Assembly: GCA_903959715.1 (NCBI GenBank)
Contig: CAJBXX010000060.1
Span: 1 to 11,605, forward strand
Reading direction: 5' to 3'
DNA length: 11,605 nucleotides
DNA from: an uncultured Alphaproteobacteria bacterium
GTDB taxonomy: Bacteria > Pseudomonadota > Alphaproteobacteria > Rickettsiales > UBA1997
The stretch's first letter is position 1. Every line of letters begins with the position of its first letter. Of the stretch, positions 1 through 7,898 are shown piece by piece. A model generated the notes under the pieces. The model worked only from the letters and a program-made list of their open reading frames with translations. It was not told the origin of the DNA and did not search any database. A program made the translations under genes and the position numbers.

Positions 1-11
1 AATATTTATGT

Positions 12-46
12 AATTTATTAAAGAAAAATTATTTCTTTAATAAATT
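12..46 (-). terminator. Inverted repeat centred on the sucD stop codon, possible 3' end hairpin
   Basis: Positions 12-26 and 32-46 form a perfect 15-bp inverted repeat with a 5-nt loop (27-31). The sucD stop codon (29-31 read on the minus strand) lies in the loop, so one arm encodes the last residues of SucD. The stem has a single G-C pair and no uridine tract follows it on the minus strand, so it is not a textbook intrinsic terminator. It could stabilise the 3' end or end transcription in an AT-rich genome. The inverted repeat is seen directly; its role is inferred. Confidence 0.4.
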
Positions 47-913
47 TAACATTGTTTCACCAAGTAGCGAAGGACTTTCAGCCACAAGGATATCCGCCGA
101 TTTCATGGCTTCAATTTTATCTTCAGCTCCGCCTTTTCCGCCAGAAATAATTGCTCCAGCATGACCCATTCTGCGTCCTGGAGGTGCAGTTCTGCCAGCG
201 ATAAAGCCAACAGTTGGTTTTTTGCGACCTTTTTTAGCTTCAAGACGCAAAAACTCTGCAGCCTCTTCTTCGTCGGTACCGCCAATTTCGCCGATCATAA
301 TCATGGCTTGAGTTTCTGGGTCAGATAAAAACATATCAAGGCAATCGATAAAATTAGTGCCATTAACTGGATCACCGCCAATGCCGATGCAAGTAGTTTG
401 ACCAAGACCAGCTTTAGTGGTTTGATGAACTGCCTCGTAAGTTAAAGTGCCCGAACGCGAAACGATTCCGATTTTACCGCGTTTGTGAATGTGCCCTGGC
501 ATGATACCAATTTTACATTCACCTGGGGTAATAACTCCGGGGCAATTTGGACCAATCAAGCGAGATTTAGAACCCTTCAAAGCCTTTTTTACTTTGACCA
601 TATCGAGAACGGGAATGCCTTCGGTGATGCAAATGATTAATTCGATTTCGGCATCGATTGCCTCAATGATTGCGTCGGCCGCGAATGGCGGTGGAACATA
701 AATTACGGAAGCGTTGCAATCGGTTTTTTTACGAGCATCGAAAACCGTGTCGAAAACTGGCAATTCAAGATGCTTAGTGCCACCTTTGCCGGGAGTAACT
801 CCGCCTACCATTTTTGTTCCGTAAGCGATTGCTTGTTCGGAATGAAAAGTGCCTTGCGAACCCGTGAATCCTTGGCAGATAACTTTTGTATTTTTATTAA
901 TTAGAACTGACAT
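29..913 (-). CDS. sucD: Succinyl-CoA synthetase (ADP/GDP-forming) subunit alpha
   Basis: This is the alpha subunit of the TCA-cycle enzyme that interconverts succinyl-CoA and succinate with substrate-level ATP/GDP formation; it pairs with the SucC beta subunit encoded just upstream. The 294-residue product has the family's usual length. Visible motifs are the N-terminal CoA-binding Rossmann region ([10 protein letters not shown] at about 15-24, then GGVTPGKGG), the [10 protein letters not shown] stretch at 121-130, the SRSGTLTYE segment at 152-160, and the phosphohistidine loop GHAGAII with the active His at residue 251. It follows sucC after a 34-nt AT-rich gap with no clear Shine-Dalgarno, so it is probably co-transcribed. 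The ATG start is the only sensible one because the next residues already match the family. The stop codon lies in the loop of a perfect inverted repeat. Confidence 0.98.
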   Translation of the reverse strand: MSVLINKNTKVICQGFTGSQGTFHSEQAIAYGTKMVGGVTPGKGGTKHLELPVFDTVFDARKKTDCNASVIYVPPPFAADAIIEAIDAEIELIICITEGIPVLDMVKVKKALKGSKSRLIGPNCPGVITPGECKIGIMPGHIHKRGKIGIVSRSGTLTYEAVHQTTKAGLGQTTCIGIGGDPVNGTNFIDCLDMFLSDPETQAMIMIGEIGGTDEEEAAEFLRLEAKKGRKKPTVGFIAGRTAPPGRRMGHAGAIISGGKGGAEDKIEAMKSADILVAESPSLLGETMLNLLKK

Positions 914-947
914 TTTTTATTTTATTAATTTAAGAAAATTTAAAAAT

Positions 948-2135
948 TTAGTTTTGCGAAGTATATTCTTTAACCGCTTTTACAATTTTTTCGGCGGCGT
1001 CTCCTAAATCATTGGCGGCGATAATTGCCAAACCAGATTTTGCAAGAATTTCTTTGCCTAAATCGACATTGGTTCCTTCGAGACGAACCACTAAAGGAAC
1101 GCTCAAACTTACTTCTTTGGCAGCTTCGATGATGCCGTTAGCGATGATATCGCAACGCATTATTCCGCCAAAAATATTTACTAAAATTCCTTTGACATTG
1201 GCATCAGATAAAATAATTTTGAATGCTGCCGTGACCTTCTCACGAGTGGCACCGCCACCGACATCGAGGAAATTTGCGGGCGAAGAGCCATAAAGTTTTA
1301 TGATGTCCATAGTTGCCATTGCCAAGCCAGCCCCATTAACCATACAACCAATTTGACCGTCCATTTTAATGTAACTCAAATCATATTTTGAGGCTTCAAT
1401 TTCTAGCGCTTCTTCTTCGTCAAGATCGCGAAGAGATTTAATGTCGTCGTGACGATGTAAAGCATTGTCGTCAAAATTAATTTTGGCATCGAGAGCGATA
1501 ATATCGCCTTCAACGGTTTCAACCAATGGATTGATTTCAATTTGCGAAGCATCTTTGGCAACAAAAGCTTCATAAAGTGAGAACATTAATTTTGAAAATT
1601 TTTTCAAAGTTTCGCCTTTTAAACCTAAAGCATAACCAAGTTTACGAGCATGACAAGATTGAATTCCAGAGGCTGGATCAATACTCACTGAAATAATTTT
1701 TTCTGGATGTTCGACTGCAACTTCTTCGATTTCGACGCCACCTTCAGTTGAAGCCATGAAAACTATTGTTTTAGTTTTGCGATCAACAACTGCCGAAAGA
1801 TAATATTCTTTTTTAATATTTGAACCCGCTTCAATGTAAAGTCTTTTAACTTCTTTACCTTCGGGACCAGTTTGATGAGTAATCAAAACTTTTCCAAGAA
1901 TTTGCGAGGCTTTTTCTTTAACTTCTTCGATTGATTTAACCACTTTTACGCCACCCGCTTTTCCGCGACCGCCAGCGTGAATTTGTGCTTTGACCACAAA
2001 AACTTTATGACCTGCGGACTCTAATTGTTTCGCCGCTTCAACTGCTTCGGGAATAGAAAAAGCTGGATGCCCTTCAGGAACCGCAACATTAAATTGCTTA
2101 AGCAATGCTTTCGCTTGATATTCGTGAATATTCAT
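948..2135 (-). CDS. sucC: Succinyl-CoA synthetase (ADP/GDP-forming) subunit beta
   Basis: This is the nucleotide-binding beta subunit of succinyl-CoA synthetase, partner of SucD in the TCA cycle. The 395-residue product is close to the usual length of about 390. The N-terminus (MNIHEYQAK) is characteristic. An ATP-grasp domain follows with the [16 protein letters not shown] segment at about 49-64 and the metal-binding INPLVET and [12 protein letters not shown] stretches in the middle. The C-terminal CoA-ligase-like domain has [22 protein letters not shown] and [13 protein letters not shown]. It is the first gene of a minus-strand sucC-sucD pair. The ATG at 2133-2135 has no strong Shine-Dalgarno. 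A sigma70-like promoter lies about 45 bases upstream, in the gap shared with the divergent hemD. Confidence 0.98.
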   Translation of the reverse strand: MNIHEYQAKALLKQFNVAVPEGHPAFSIPEAVEAAKQLESAGHKVFVVKAQIHAGGRGKAGGVKVVKSIEEVKEKASQILGKVLITHQTGPEGKEVKRLYIEAGSNIKKEYYLSAVVDRKTKTIVFMASTEGGVEIEEVAVEHPEKIISVSIDPASGIQSCHARKLGYALGLKGETLKKFSKLMFSLYEAFVAKDASQIEINPLVETVEGDIIALDAKINFDDNALHRHDDIKSLRDLDEEEALEIEASKYDLSYIKMDGQIGCMVNGAGLAMATMDIIKLYGSSPANFLDVGGGATREKVTAAFKIILSDANVKGILVNIFGGIMRCDIIANGIIEAAKEVSLSVPLVVRLEGTNVDLGKEILAKSGLAIIAANDLGDAAEKIVKAVKEYTSQN

Positions 2136-2141
2136 TTGATT

Positions 2142-2170
2142 TTGATATTTTAATTGGTAATAATTAAATT
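2142..2170 (+). promoter_or_regulatory. Candidate promoter for the hemD operon
   Basis: TTGATA (2142-2147, 5 of 6) is separated by 17 nt from TAAATT (2165-2170, 4 of 6), pointing at hemD with its start codon about 46 nt downstream. The -10 match is weak and the region is nearly all A and T, so this is only a candidate. It lies within the transcribed leader of the divergent sucCD promoter. Confidence 0.3.
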
Positions 2171-2180
2171 TAATTTACGC

Positions 2181-2209
2181 ATTTTACAAATTGATTTTTA
2201 ACTTGGCAA
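2181..2209 (-). promoter_or_regulatory. Sigma70-like promoter for sucCD
   Basis: On the minus strand, TTGCCA (2204-2209, 5 of 6 to the -35 consensus) is followed after exactly 17 nt by TAAAAT (2181-2186, 5 of 6 to the -10 consensus). This would start transcription about 40 nt before the sucC ATG. Spacing and matches are good, though an AT-rich background raises the chance of coincidence. The -35 element lies only 8 bp from the hemD start codon on the opposite strand. Confidence 0.55.
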
Positions 2210-2216
2210 TCAATTA

Positions 2217-2930
2217 ATGAAAAATATCTTAATTACGCGCTCAAAAAGTCGCTCCAAAAAACTTAAAGAACATCTTGAATCATTGGATTACAAGGTTTTT
2301 ATTGAAGCACTTTTTTCCATTAAAAAAAATTTTTTAATAAATGATTTTTTGTTAAAAAATCCTCAAAAAATTTCCAATATTTTAATTTCAAGTGCCAATG
2401 CAATTTATGTTTTAAAAGTACTTAAAATTACCAAAGAAACACCGATTTATACAGTTGGATCAAGCACCGCCGATAAAATAAAAAAACTTGGTTATAGTAA
2501 TGTTTATTATCCACAAAAAGCTTGCGGAAAAGAACTTTATAAAATTATTATTAAAAATCTTGAACCAAAAACTATACATTATTTTCATGGTGAAAAAATT
2601 AGTTTTGATTTTAAAACTAAATTACAAAAAAAAGGTTTTAAAATTGAAAATTTTGAAGTTTATAAAACTTGTGAAAAAAAAAGTTTTTCAAAAAAATTAT
2701 GCGATTTTAATAAAAACAATAAATTTGAAGAAATTTTAATTTTTTCACAAAATTCATTAGAAATTTTTAATAAAATTTGTTTAAAACATAATCTTCTTGA
2801 ATATTTTAATTATCCAAACATAATATGTTTGAGCGATAAAATTGCAAATAATGCTCAAAAAATTGGATTCAAAAAAACTCAAATTTTTCACAAAAATCCT
2901 GTTTTAAATAAATTTTATGACACAAGATAA
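2217..2930 (+). CDS. hemD: Uroporphyrinogen-III synthase
   Basis: This cytoplasmic enzyme cyclises hydroxymethylbilane to uroporphyrinogen III with inversion of ring D, on the heme pathway. The 237-residue product has the family length. Diagnostic though weakly conserved features are the N-terminal ILITRSKSRSKKL (residues 4-16), the NILISSANAI stretch (matching the usual LI-TSANAV), and PIYTVGSSTADKIKKLGY (matching the usual P-YAVG--TA----G). A second half has FHGEK, FEVYKT and a EEILIFSQNSLEIF segment corresponding to the family's -SP-s---f region. The family diverges fast in sequence, and this copy is very lysine- and asparagine-rich and visibly more AT-rich than sucCD. It heads a tightly packed block and is followed by Mic60-like and HemY-like genes, the standard alphaproteobacterial order. 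It overlaps the next gene by 14 nt. Confidence 0.88.
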   Translation: MKNILITRSKSRSKKLKEHLESLDYKVFIEALFSIKKNFLINDFLLKNPQKISNILISSANAIYVLKVLKITKETPIYTVGSSTADKIKKLGYSNVYYPQKACGKELYKIIIKNLEPKTIHYFHGEKISFDFKTKLQKKGFKIENFEVYKTCEKKSFSKKLCDFNKNNKFEEILIFSQNSLEIFNKICLKHNLLEYFNYPNIICLSDKIANNAQKIGFKKTQIFHKNPVLNKFYDTR

Positions 2931-3834
2931 AAAAAATATTACAGAATCAGAGAGCCCAAAGGCAATTAAAGTTAAAAAAAATAGTCATTTTTTATTAAAA
3001 CTATTTTTTGTTATCGTCGTCACCGTTGCTTGCTTGATGGTTTACAAAAATCTACAAATTAAAGAAGAGATAACGATTAAAAAACCCAATGTTAATTCGG
3101 CTGATCATCCTAGAGAGGGTTCAATTCTTGATATTTCCGATGAATATAAAAATGATCCCGAAAACGAAACCACCGTTCACGATTTAAACATTAGCGAAAT
3201 TAAAGAAAAAGGTGCAGAATTTGTTTATCAACTCTTAATAAAAAATCAAGTTCAAATTGAAGATATAAACAATCAATTGCGTAGTTTTAAAAATGATTTC
3301 GTAAAATTAAAAAGCCAAGAAAAACTTAACAAATTGGTTATAAATTATGTTGAATTGCGTGAAAAATTATTTGCCAACGAAAATTGCACAACAGAAATTG
3401 AAGGTTATGATTTATTATCAATGAGTGATGAGTTTTTGCATAATAAATTTTTAATAATTAAAGAAAATCATGATAAATTATTAAGTCAAAAAAAATTAAT
3501 CGAATCATTTAAATTAATCGCTGGAGAACTTGTTATTAATGAAAATTATGATGAAAAAAATGCTAATTTGCTCGAAAAATTGCGACATAATTTTAAAAAA
3601 TTAGTCGTAATCAGAAAAATAAAAAACCTTGATTCAAGCCAGTTTGAAGGGGTTGTTAATCAAATTGAGTTGGCGCTTTCTGAAAAAAAATATCAAGAAG
3701 CGCTCGATAAAATTCTTTCTCTCGATAAATCTTATTTTAAAATTGTCGAAAAATTTCTCGAAGAATTAAATGTCATGATTGAAACCCAAAATGCTGATAA
3801 GGAAATTATTAAATATTTAAAAAGCTTAACCTAG
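2917..3834 (+). CDS. Inner-membrane coiled-coil protein, alphaproteobacterial Mic60/mitofilin-like
   Basis: The 305-residue product has a charged N-terminal tail, one membrane segment at about 25-43 (FLLKLFFVIVVTVACLMV), a helical, probably coiled-coil stretch from about 100 to 220, and a C-terminal region at 225-300. That C-terminus shows the pattern seen in bacterial mitofilins: a LVVIRKI strand, then SEKKYQEALDKILSL, then an EKFLEELNVMIETQNA helix. In Alphaproteobacteria the gene between hemD and hemY usually encodes this Mic60-type protein, which shapes inner-membrane folds and, in some species, contacts the outer membrane. Expected topology is N-in with the bulk in the periplasm. The coiled coil is short for the family. 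The ATG lies 14 nt inside hemD, implying coupled translation. Assignment rests on position and architecture more than sequence identity. Confidence 0.65.
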   Translation: MTQDKKNITESESPKAIKVKKNSHFLLKLFFVIVVTVACLMVYKNLQIKEEITIKKPNVNSADHPREGSILDISDEYKNDPENETTVHDLNISEIKEKGAEFVYQLLIKNQVQIEDINNQLRSFKNDFVKLKSQEKLNKLVINYVELREKLFANENCTTEIEGYDLLSMSDEFLHNKFLIIKENHDKLLSQKKLIESFKLIAGELVINENYDEKNANLLEKLRHNFKKLVVIRKIKNLDSSQFEGVVNQIELALSEKKYQEALDKILSLDKSYFKIVEKFLEELNVMIETQNADKEIIKYLKSLT

Positions 3835-3845
3835 ATTTATACATT

Positions 3846-5156
3846 ATGTTAAAAATATTATGGTATATTTTTGTAGTTTTTATTTTGACCACATCAATTG
3901 TCTGGATCCTTGAAAATAATGGCCTAATCGTTATTAATTGGCTCGGTTATGAAATCCAAACCGATATTCTAACCGCACTCTTAATATGCGTTTTTTCACT
4001 CACTTCGGTTGCATTAATTTCTTATTTACTAACCAGGTTATTGGCAATAAAATTCCCACAATTACTCAGATTACTTTTCAAAAAAAGTTATACTAAAAAA
4101 CTTGAGCAAATCATCGCAAATCATCATCGAGGTTTTGAAACTTTATCAAAATTATTATTGGCGTTAGAGGTTGATGATTTTGAAGGTGCTAAAAAAATTC
4201 ACAAAGATTTTTCAAAACAAATTAAATATAAAAATCTCAATAATTTCTTCGGTGCAAAATTCGCCGTTGAAAACTCTGATTTCAAGGCTTCGGAAGATTA
4301 TTTTTCGCAATATAAAGATAATCCTCATGCTAAAATTTTGTTATTAAAATCAAAATTAAAAATTGCTATAAAAAGTCAAGACGACCAAAAAGCGATCGAA
4401 ATCGCCAAACAAATTTTAGCTCTTAAAAAAGACAGTTTAAAAACTGCACAAGAACTCTTAAAGCTTTACAAGAAAAATGGCAATTGGCAATCGGCAAAAT
4501 CTTTAATCAAAGATTTTGGAGCGGAAAAATTTGGCGAAGAATTGCAAAAACGCGATATCATAATTTTAAATACCTCTTTGGCACAAGAGGCATTGCGAAA
4601 CAAGAAATATCTAAGTGCCATCAAATATTGCAAAATAGCACTTTTAAATAATGAACAATTTTTGCCAGCCAATGAAATTTTAATAAAATCTTGGATAAAA
4701 CTTGGTTTTAAATTTAAAGCAATTTTAATTATAAAAAACCTGTGGAAAGAAAATCCGCACATCATTTTCGCCGAAATTTATGGGGCACTTTATCGCAAAT
4801 CGTCTTTAAAAAATCGTATTCATGCCATAAAAAAATTGGCAATACTTAATTCAAATGTCACCGCTGGAAATATTGCCATTGCTCTTGTGGCTTATCGTGC
4901 TGGCTCATTTCAAATCGCCAAAGAATTTTTAAATTTAGCGCTTATCAATGAAAAAACTTATAATATTTATAAACTTTTAGCCTACACCGAGAAGCATTTA
5001 GGTAATAATGACGAATTTTTTAAAAATTTAACAATTGCAAAAATGTTACCAAAAGATGGCTACTATGCTTGTGTAAGTTGCGGGCATAACTCTTCTAAAT
5101 GGAGTGCAACTTGCGAAAAATGCTCATCTTACGATTCAATTCAATGGAATAATTAA
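3846..5156 (+). CDS. hemY: HemY-like inner-membrane TPR protein with C-terminal cysteine knuckle
   Basis: The 436-residue product starts with two membrane segments (about 4-22 and 41-66) joined by [17 protein letters not shown], the HemY N-terminal signature. A long helical repeat region of TPR type follows, for example [12 protein letters not shown] (111-122), [20 protein letters not shown] and [15 protein letters not shown] (352-366). The tail holds two CxxC pairs, Cys409/Cys412 and Cys423/Cys426, then a Trp near the end. Similar tails occur in alphaproteobacterial HemY and, as a rubredoxin-like metal site, in LapB. HemY is associated with heme genes but its biochemical role is unsettled; it is not the protoporphyrinogen oxidase of the same name in Gram-positives. 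The gene lies 11 nt after the Mic60-like gene and 1 nt before dapD. Confidence 0.82.
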   Translation: MLKILWYIFVVFILTTSIVWILENNGLIVINWLGYEIQTDILTALLICVFSLTSVALISYLLTRLLAIKFPQLLRLLFKKSYTKKLEQIIANHHRGFETLSKLLLALEVDDFEGAKKIHKDFSKQIKYKNLNNFFGAKFAVENSDFKASEDYFSQYKDNPHAKILLLKSKLKIAIKSQDDQKAIEIAKQILALKKDSLKTAQELLKLYKKNGNWQSAKSLIKDFGAEKFGEELQKRDIIILNTSLAQEALRNKKYLSAIKYCKIALLNNEQFLPANEILIKSWIKLGFKFKAILIIKNLWKENPHIIFAEIYGALYRKSSLKNRIHAIKKLAILNSNVTAGNIAIALVAYRAGSFQIAKEFLNLALINEKTYNIYKLLAYTEKHLGNNDEFFKNLTIAKMLPKDGYYACVSCGHNSSKWSATCEKCSSYDSIQWNN

Positions 5157-5157
5157 T

Positions 5158-5997
5158 ATGAAAAATCTTGAACAAATTATTGAAAATGCTTTTGAAAAAC
5201 GCACAGAAATAAATTTACAAACCCGCGGTGAAATTCGTGATGCCGTCAATGAAATCATGAACGCTCTCGATTGTGGAAAATTAAGAATTTGTCAAAAAAT
5301 AAATAATTCTTGGCAAGTTAATCAATGGTTAAAAAAAGCTATTTTATTATCTTTTCGTTTAAATGATAATTACATTAGCGAGCTAGATAAATCAAGCGGT
5401 GATGCCGTTAAATTTTTCGATAAAATTTCTCTTAAATTTACAAATTGGAACGAAAATGATTTTCGTCAAGCGGGCTTTCGCGCCTTGAACGGAGCGGTTG
5501 TTCGTCATTCTGCCTTTGTTGCTAAAAATGTGATTTTAATGCCATCTTTTGTAAATCTCGGAGCTTATGTTGATGAAGGAACGATGGTTGACACTTGGGC
5601 AACGGTTGGGTCTTGTGCTCAAATTGGCAAAAATTGCCATATTTCGGGCGGGGCCGGAATCGGAGGCGTTTTAGAACCGCTTCAAGCCAATCCCGTAATC
5701 ATCGAAGATAATTGCTTTATTGGCGCTCGCAGTGAAATTGCCGAAGGCGTAATTGTCGAAACTGGCTCGGTAATTTCAATGGGAGTTTACATTGGAAGCT
5801 CAACTAAAATTATCGATCGCGAAACTGGCGAAATTCATTATGGACGCGTTCCCGCATACTCCGTTGTGGTTCCCGGCAATATTGCCACCTCATCAAAAAG
5901 CGATGCTAATCTATCACTTTATTGTGCGGTAATTGTCAAAAAAGTAGATGAAAAAACTCGTTCCAAAACTTCTATCAACGAACTTTTACGCGATTAA
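5158..5997 (+). CDS. dapD: 2,3,4,5-tetrahydropyridine-2,6-dicarboxylate N-succinyltransferase
   Basis: DapD transfers succinyl from succinyl-CoA to tetrahydrodipicolinate in the succinylase branch of diaminopimelate/lysine synthesis, feeding peptidoglycan. The product is 279 residues, close to the usual 274 or so. It has an N-terminal helical domain, then a left-handed beta-helix of hexapeptide repeats from about 112 to 240. Recognisable stretches are [33 protein letters not shown] (about 138-152), [18 protein letters not shown] (163-180) and GARSEIAEG (189-197). Asp145 and Glu193 lie where the family's catalytic acids are expected. I chose the ATG at 5158, one base after the hemY stop. An upstream in-frame ATG at 5104 would add 18 non-conserved residues and overlap hemY by 53 nt. 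The last base of the stop overlaps the next gene's ATG. Confidence 0.96.
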   Translation: MKNLEQIIENAFEKRTEINLQTRGEIRDAVNEIMNALDCGKLRICQKINNSWQVNQWLKKAILLSFRLNDNYISELDKSSGDAVKFFDKISLKFTNWNENDFRQAGFRALNGAVVRHSAFVAKNVILMPSFVNLGAYVDEGTMVDTWATVGSCAQIGKNCHISGGAGIGGVLEPLQANPVIIEDNCFIGARSEIAEGVIVETGSVISMGVYIGSSTKIIDRETGEIHYGRVPAYSVVVPGNIATSSKSDANLSLYCAVIVKKVDEKTRSKTSINELLRD

Positions 5998-6671
5998 TGG
6001 CGTTTGGAATTTTTTGGACAATTTTAATTTTTGCCATAATTAGTTTATCAATTTTGTTTTTTATAAAAACCCGCACCACGCGAGTAATAGCACTAATCTC
6101 ATCGCATTTAACAATAATTTTTCTTTTTAATATTTATCTAAATTCTTTCACTAATTTTAAAGAAATAGTTTTGGTTCTCAGCATTTATTCGATGGTAATT
6201 TTGTTTTTAATTTCAAATAATAAATCTTTTTTAATTGATCTAAAAGATGATGAAAATGCTCCGACTAAAAAAAATATTATTAAATTTCATGGACCGCTTG
6301 GAATCACTATAATCGCCACTACAATTTGCATTTTATTGATTGCGATAAGCATGCCCGAAATCAGTTCAATAATTCAACAAAAAAGACTTGATCGCAAAAA
6401 TGAATTAATTGTTAATCCGCTAATTTTGCCATCTCATCCCGTTCATATCGCGGTTAAAAAATTTTATTTAGGCAAAAAATTTAATGATAATAATTCTGAT
6501 AGCGTCGCTATTGCCATCGAAAAAAATGAAAAAAAACGCGCTAAACTCAAAGAAAAACTTGCCGATAATGTTATCTTAAAAAGAACTTCCGATATAATCT
6601 TAATTATAGTCGCTTCACTCACGGCTTTATTAATTCTTTCGAGTAAAAAAACTAATCAAAATTTGTTGTGA
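5997..6671 (+). CDS. Unrecognised five-segment membrane protein, possible Mrp-subunit-like
   Basis: I do not recognise this 224-residue protein with confidence. It has five likely membrane segments: about 4-23, 29-48, 56-73, 100-120 and 199-216. A polar, lysine-rich stretch of about 75 residues separates the last two. The first three segments, with TRVIAL between segments 1 and 2 and KEIVLVLSIY in the third, recall small Mrp/Mnh antiporter subunits of the MrpF type. NVILKRTSDIILIIVA before the last segment faintly recalls the NV--iL-d-R--DT-gE motif of MrpA/MbhE-type subunits. This is pattern recall only. The NuoJ subunit has a similar segment layout. Translation is coupled on both sides: its ATG shares a base with the dapD stop, and its TGA overlaps the pyrD GTG by 4 nt. 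Confidence 0.75.
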   Translation: MAFGIFWTILIFAIISLSILFFIKTRTTRVIALISSHLTIIFLFNIYLNSFTNFKEIVLVLSIYSMVILFLISNNKSFLIDLKDDENAPTKKNIIKFHGPLGITIIATTICILLIAISMPEISSIIQQKRLDRKNELIVNPLILPSHPVHIAVKKFYLGKKFNDNNSDSVAIAIEKNEKKRAKLKEKLADNVILKRTSDIILIIVASLTALLILSSKKTNQNLL

Positions 6672-7744
6672 ATATTTATCAATTTTTTCGACCTTTTATT
6701 TTCAAAATCGAACCTGAAAAAGCTCATAATTTGGCTTTAAATTATTTAAAATTTTTACCTAAATTTTCTTCGCTTTTAAGTTCATCAAAAAATTATGAAA
6801 ATTTAAATAATTGTGTTTTTAATTTAAATTTTTCAAACCCCGTTGGCATGTCTGCCGGCTTTGATAAAAATGCCGAAATCATAAAATCACTTTTTAATTT
6901 TGGTTTTGGATTTGTAGAAGCGGGGACTACAACCCCAGTTGCTCAAGCTGGCAACGAACAACCGCGAATTTTTCGCTTAACTGAAGATCAAGCACTAATT
7001 AATCGTCTCGGATTTAACAATTTAGGTGCTAATTATTTTTATGAAAATCTCACAAAAATCAATAAAACTTCCTCACAAATAATTGGCGTTAATATTGGTA
7101 AAAATAAAGACACAATTGATTCCGTCGCGGATTATATTTTGCTTCTTGAAAAATTTTATAATTACGCTGATTACATCACTATCAACATCTCGTCGCCTAA
7201 TACTAAAAATTTACGCGATTTACAAAATGAAGATTTGCTCAATGATTTTTTGCAAAAAATTTCTCAACATAAAAATAATTTGCAAAAAATTTCGCATAAA
7301 TCAACGCCAATTTTGTTAAAAATCGCCCCCGATCTTGAGTTTGAACAACAAAAAAATATTGCCAAAATTGTTTTAGATAATGCAATCGATGGCGTAATAA
7401 TTAGCAACACAACAATCGCTCGAGATTTTAATTTAAAAAGCTCTAAATCCCTTGAAATTGGCGGTTTAAGCGGTAAACCACTTTTTGAAAAATCTAATGA
7501 AATTTTACGAAATTTTTATCGTTTAACCGAAGGCAGAATTCCGTTAATTGGCGTTGGCGGAATTAATAATGCCGAAGACGCTTATACCAAAATCAAAAAT
7601 GGTGCATCTTTGATTCAAATTTATTCAGCTTTTATTTATCAAGGATTTTCATTGGTTGAAAAAATTAAAAAACAACTTAGTGAAAATTTAAAAAAAGACG
7701 GCTTTAAAAATATCTCCGAAGCCATTGGCTCTAGTGTTAAATAA
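6668..7744 (+). CDS. pyrD: Dihydroorotate dehydrogenase (quinone), class 2
   Basis: This enzyme oxidises dihydroorotate to orotate in de novo pyrimidine synthesis and passes electrons through FMN to membrane quinone. The 358-residue product has the class 2 layout: an N-terminal amphipathic membrane-docking helix pair (residues 1-35, with YQFFRPFIFKIEPEKAH), then an FMN barrel. Motifs are NPVGMSAGFDKNAE (57-70), FVEAGTTTP (82-90), INRLGFNN (111-118), NISSPNTKNLR (173-183) with catalytic Ser176 typical of class 2, LLKIAPD (216-222), IISNTT and IGVGGI (294-299). The start is GTG, overlapping the previous stop as GTGA, a common coupling arrangement. It is the last gene of the plus-strand block; a terminator-like hairpin follows about 70 nt later. 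Its presence argues against Rickettsia proper, which lacks this pathway. Confidence 0.97.
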   Translation: MNIYQFFRPFIFKIEPEKAHNLALNYLKFLPKFSSLLSSSKNYENLNNCVFNLNFSNPVGMSAGFDKNAEIIKSLFNFGFGFVEAGTTTPVAQAGNEQPRIFRLTEDQALINRLGFNNLGANYFYENLTKINKTSSQIIGVNIGKNKDTIDSVADYILLLEKFYNYADYITINISSPNTKNLRDLQNEDLLNDFLQKISQHKNNLQKISHKSTPILLKIAPDLEFEQQKNIAKIVLDNAIDGVIISNTTIARDFNLKSSKSLEIGGLSGKPLFEKSNEILRNFYRLTEGRIPLIGVGGINNAEDAYTKIKNGASLIQIYSAFIYQGFSLVEKIKKQLSENLKKDGFKNISEAIGSSVK

Positions 7745-7777
7745 TATAGAACTCGAAAATAAAATCTCATCGCGGAT

Positions 7778-7796
7778 ACGGCGATTTACTCGCCGT
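7778..7796. repeat. Hairpin 1 of the intergenic cluster
   Basis: ACGGCGA (7778-7784) and TCGCCGT (7790-7796) form a perfect 7-bp, GC-rich stem with a TTTAC loop. No T-run follows, so it is not a terminator by itself. Confidence 0.6.
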
Positions 7797-7814
7797 GAAG
7801 GTTCTTTGCGTTAA

Positions 7815-7839
7815 AAAAATAGCCTAAACGGCTATTTTT
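7815..7839 (+). terminator. Intrinsic terminator after pyrD, possibly bidirectional
   Basis: AAAAATAGCC (7815-7824) and GGCTATTTTT (7830-7839) form a perfect 10-bp stem with a 5-nt TAAAC loop, ending in a run of T. An A-run before the stem mirrors this on the other strand. Flanking bases extend the pairing imperfectly, with GTTCTT at 7801-7806 matching AAGAAC at 7844-7849. It lies about 70 nt after pyrD and is the only good terminator in the window. Confidence 0.65.
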
Positions 7840-7860
7840 AGCGAAGAACGGGATCAGGAG

Positions 7861-7897
7861 CGAAGGCGACGCAATCCCCGTCGCGGAGTCGTCTTCG
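7861..7897. repeat. Hairpin with a competing alternative stem
   Basis: CGAAGGCGAC (7861-7870) pairs with GTCGTCTTCG (7888-7897) over 10 bp with one G-U. A mutually exclusive stem pairs GCGACG (7866-7871) with CGTCGC (7879-7884) around a CAATCCC loop. Both share the left-arm bases. Confidence 0.55.
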
Positions 7898-7898
7898 A

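Noticed and set aside
1012..1293. Plus-strand open frame antisense to sucC
   Set aside because: It is a shadow of the conserved CoA-ligase domain of SucC, with no motif of its own.
2488..2739. Plus-strand open frame inside hemD in another frame
   Set aside because: The product is almost only Lys, Leu, Ile and Val, as expected from A/T-rich codons read out of frame.
4466..4765. Minus-strand open frame of 99 codons within hemY
   Set aside because: It lies antisense to a well-supported gene and shows no recognisable protein features beyond Ile/Phe/Lys/Ser bias from the complementary codons.
5104..5157. Upstream ATG extending dapD by 18 residues
   Set aside because: It lies inside hemY, overlaps it by 53 nt, and adds residues not expected in DapD; the ATG at 5158 gives the family length.
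6668..6671. Possible alternative genetic code with TGA read as Trp
   Set aside because: TGA ends the membrane gene at a clean coupled junction with pyrD, and all recognised Trp positions use TGG.
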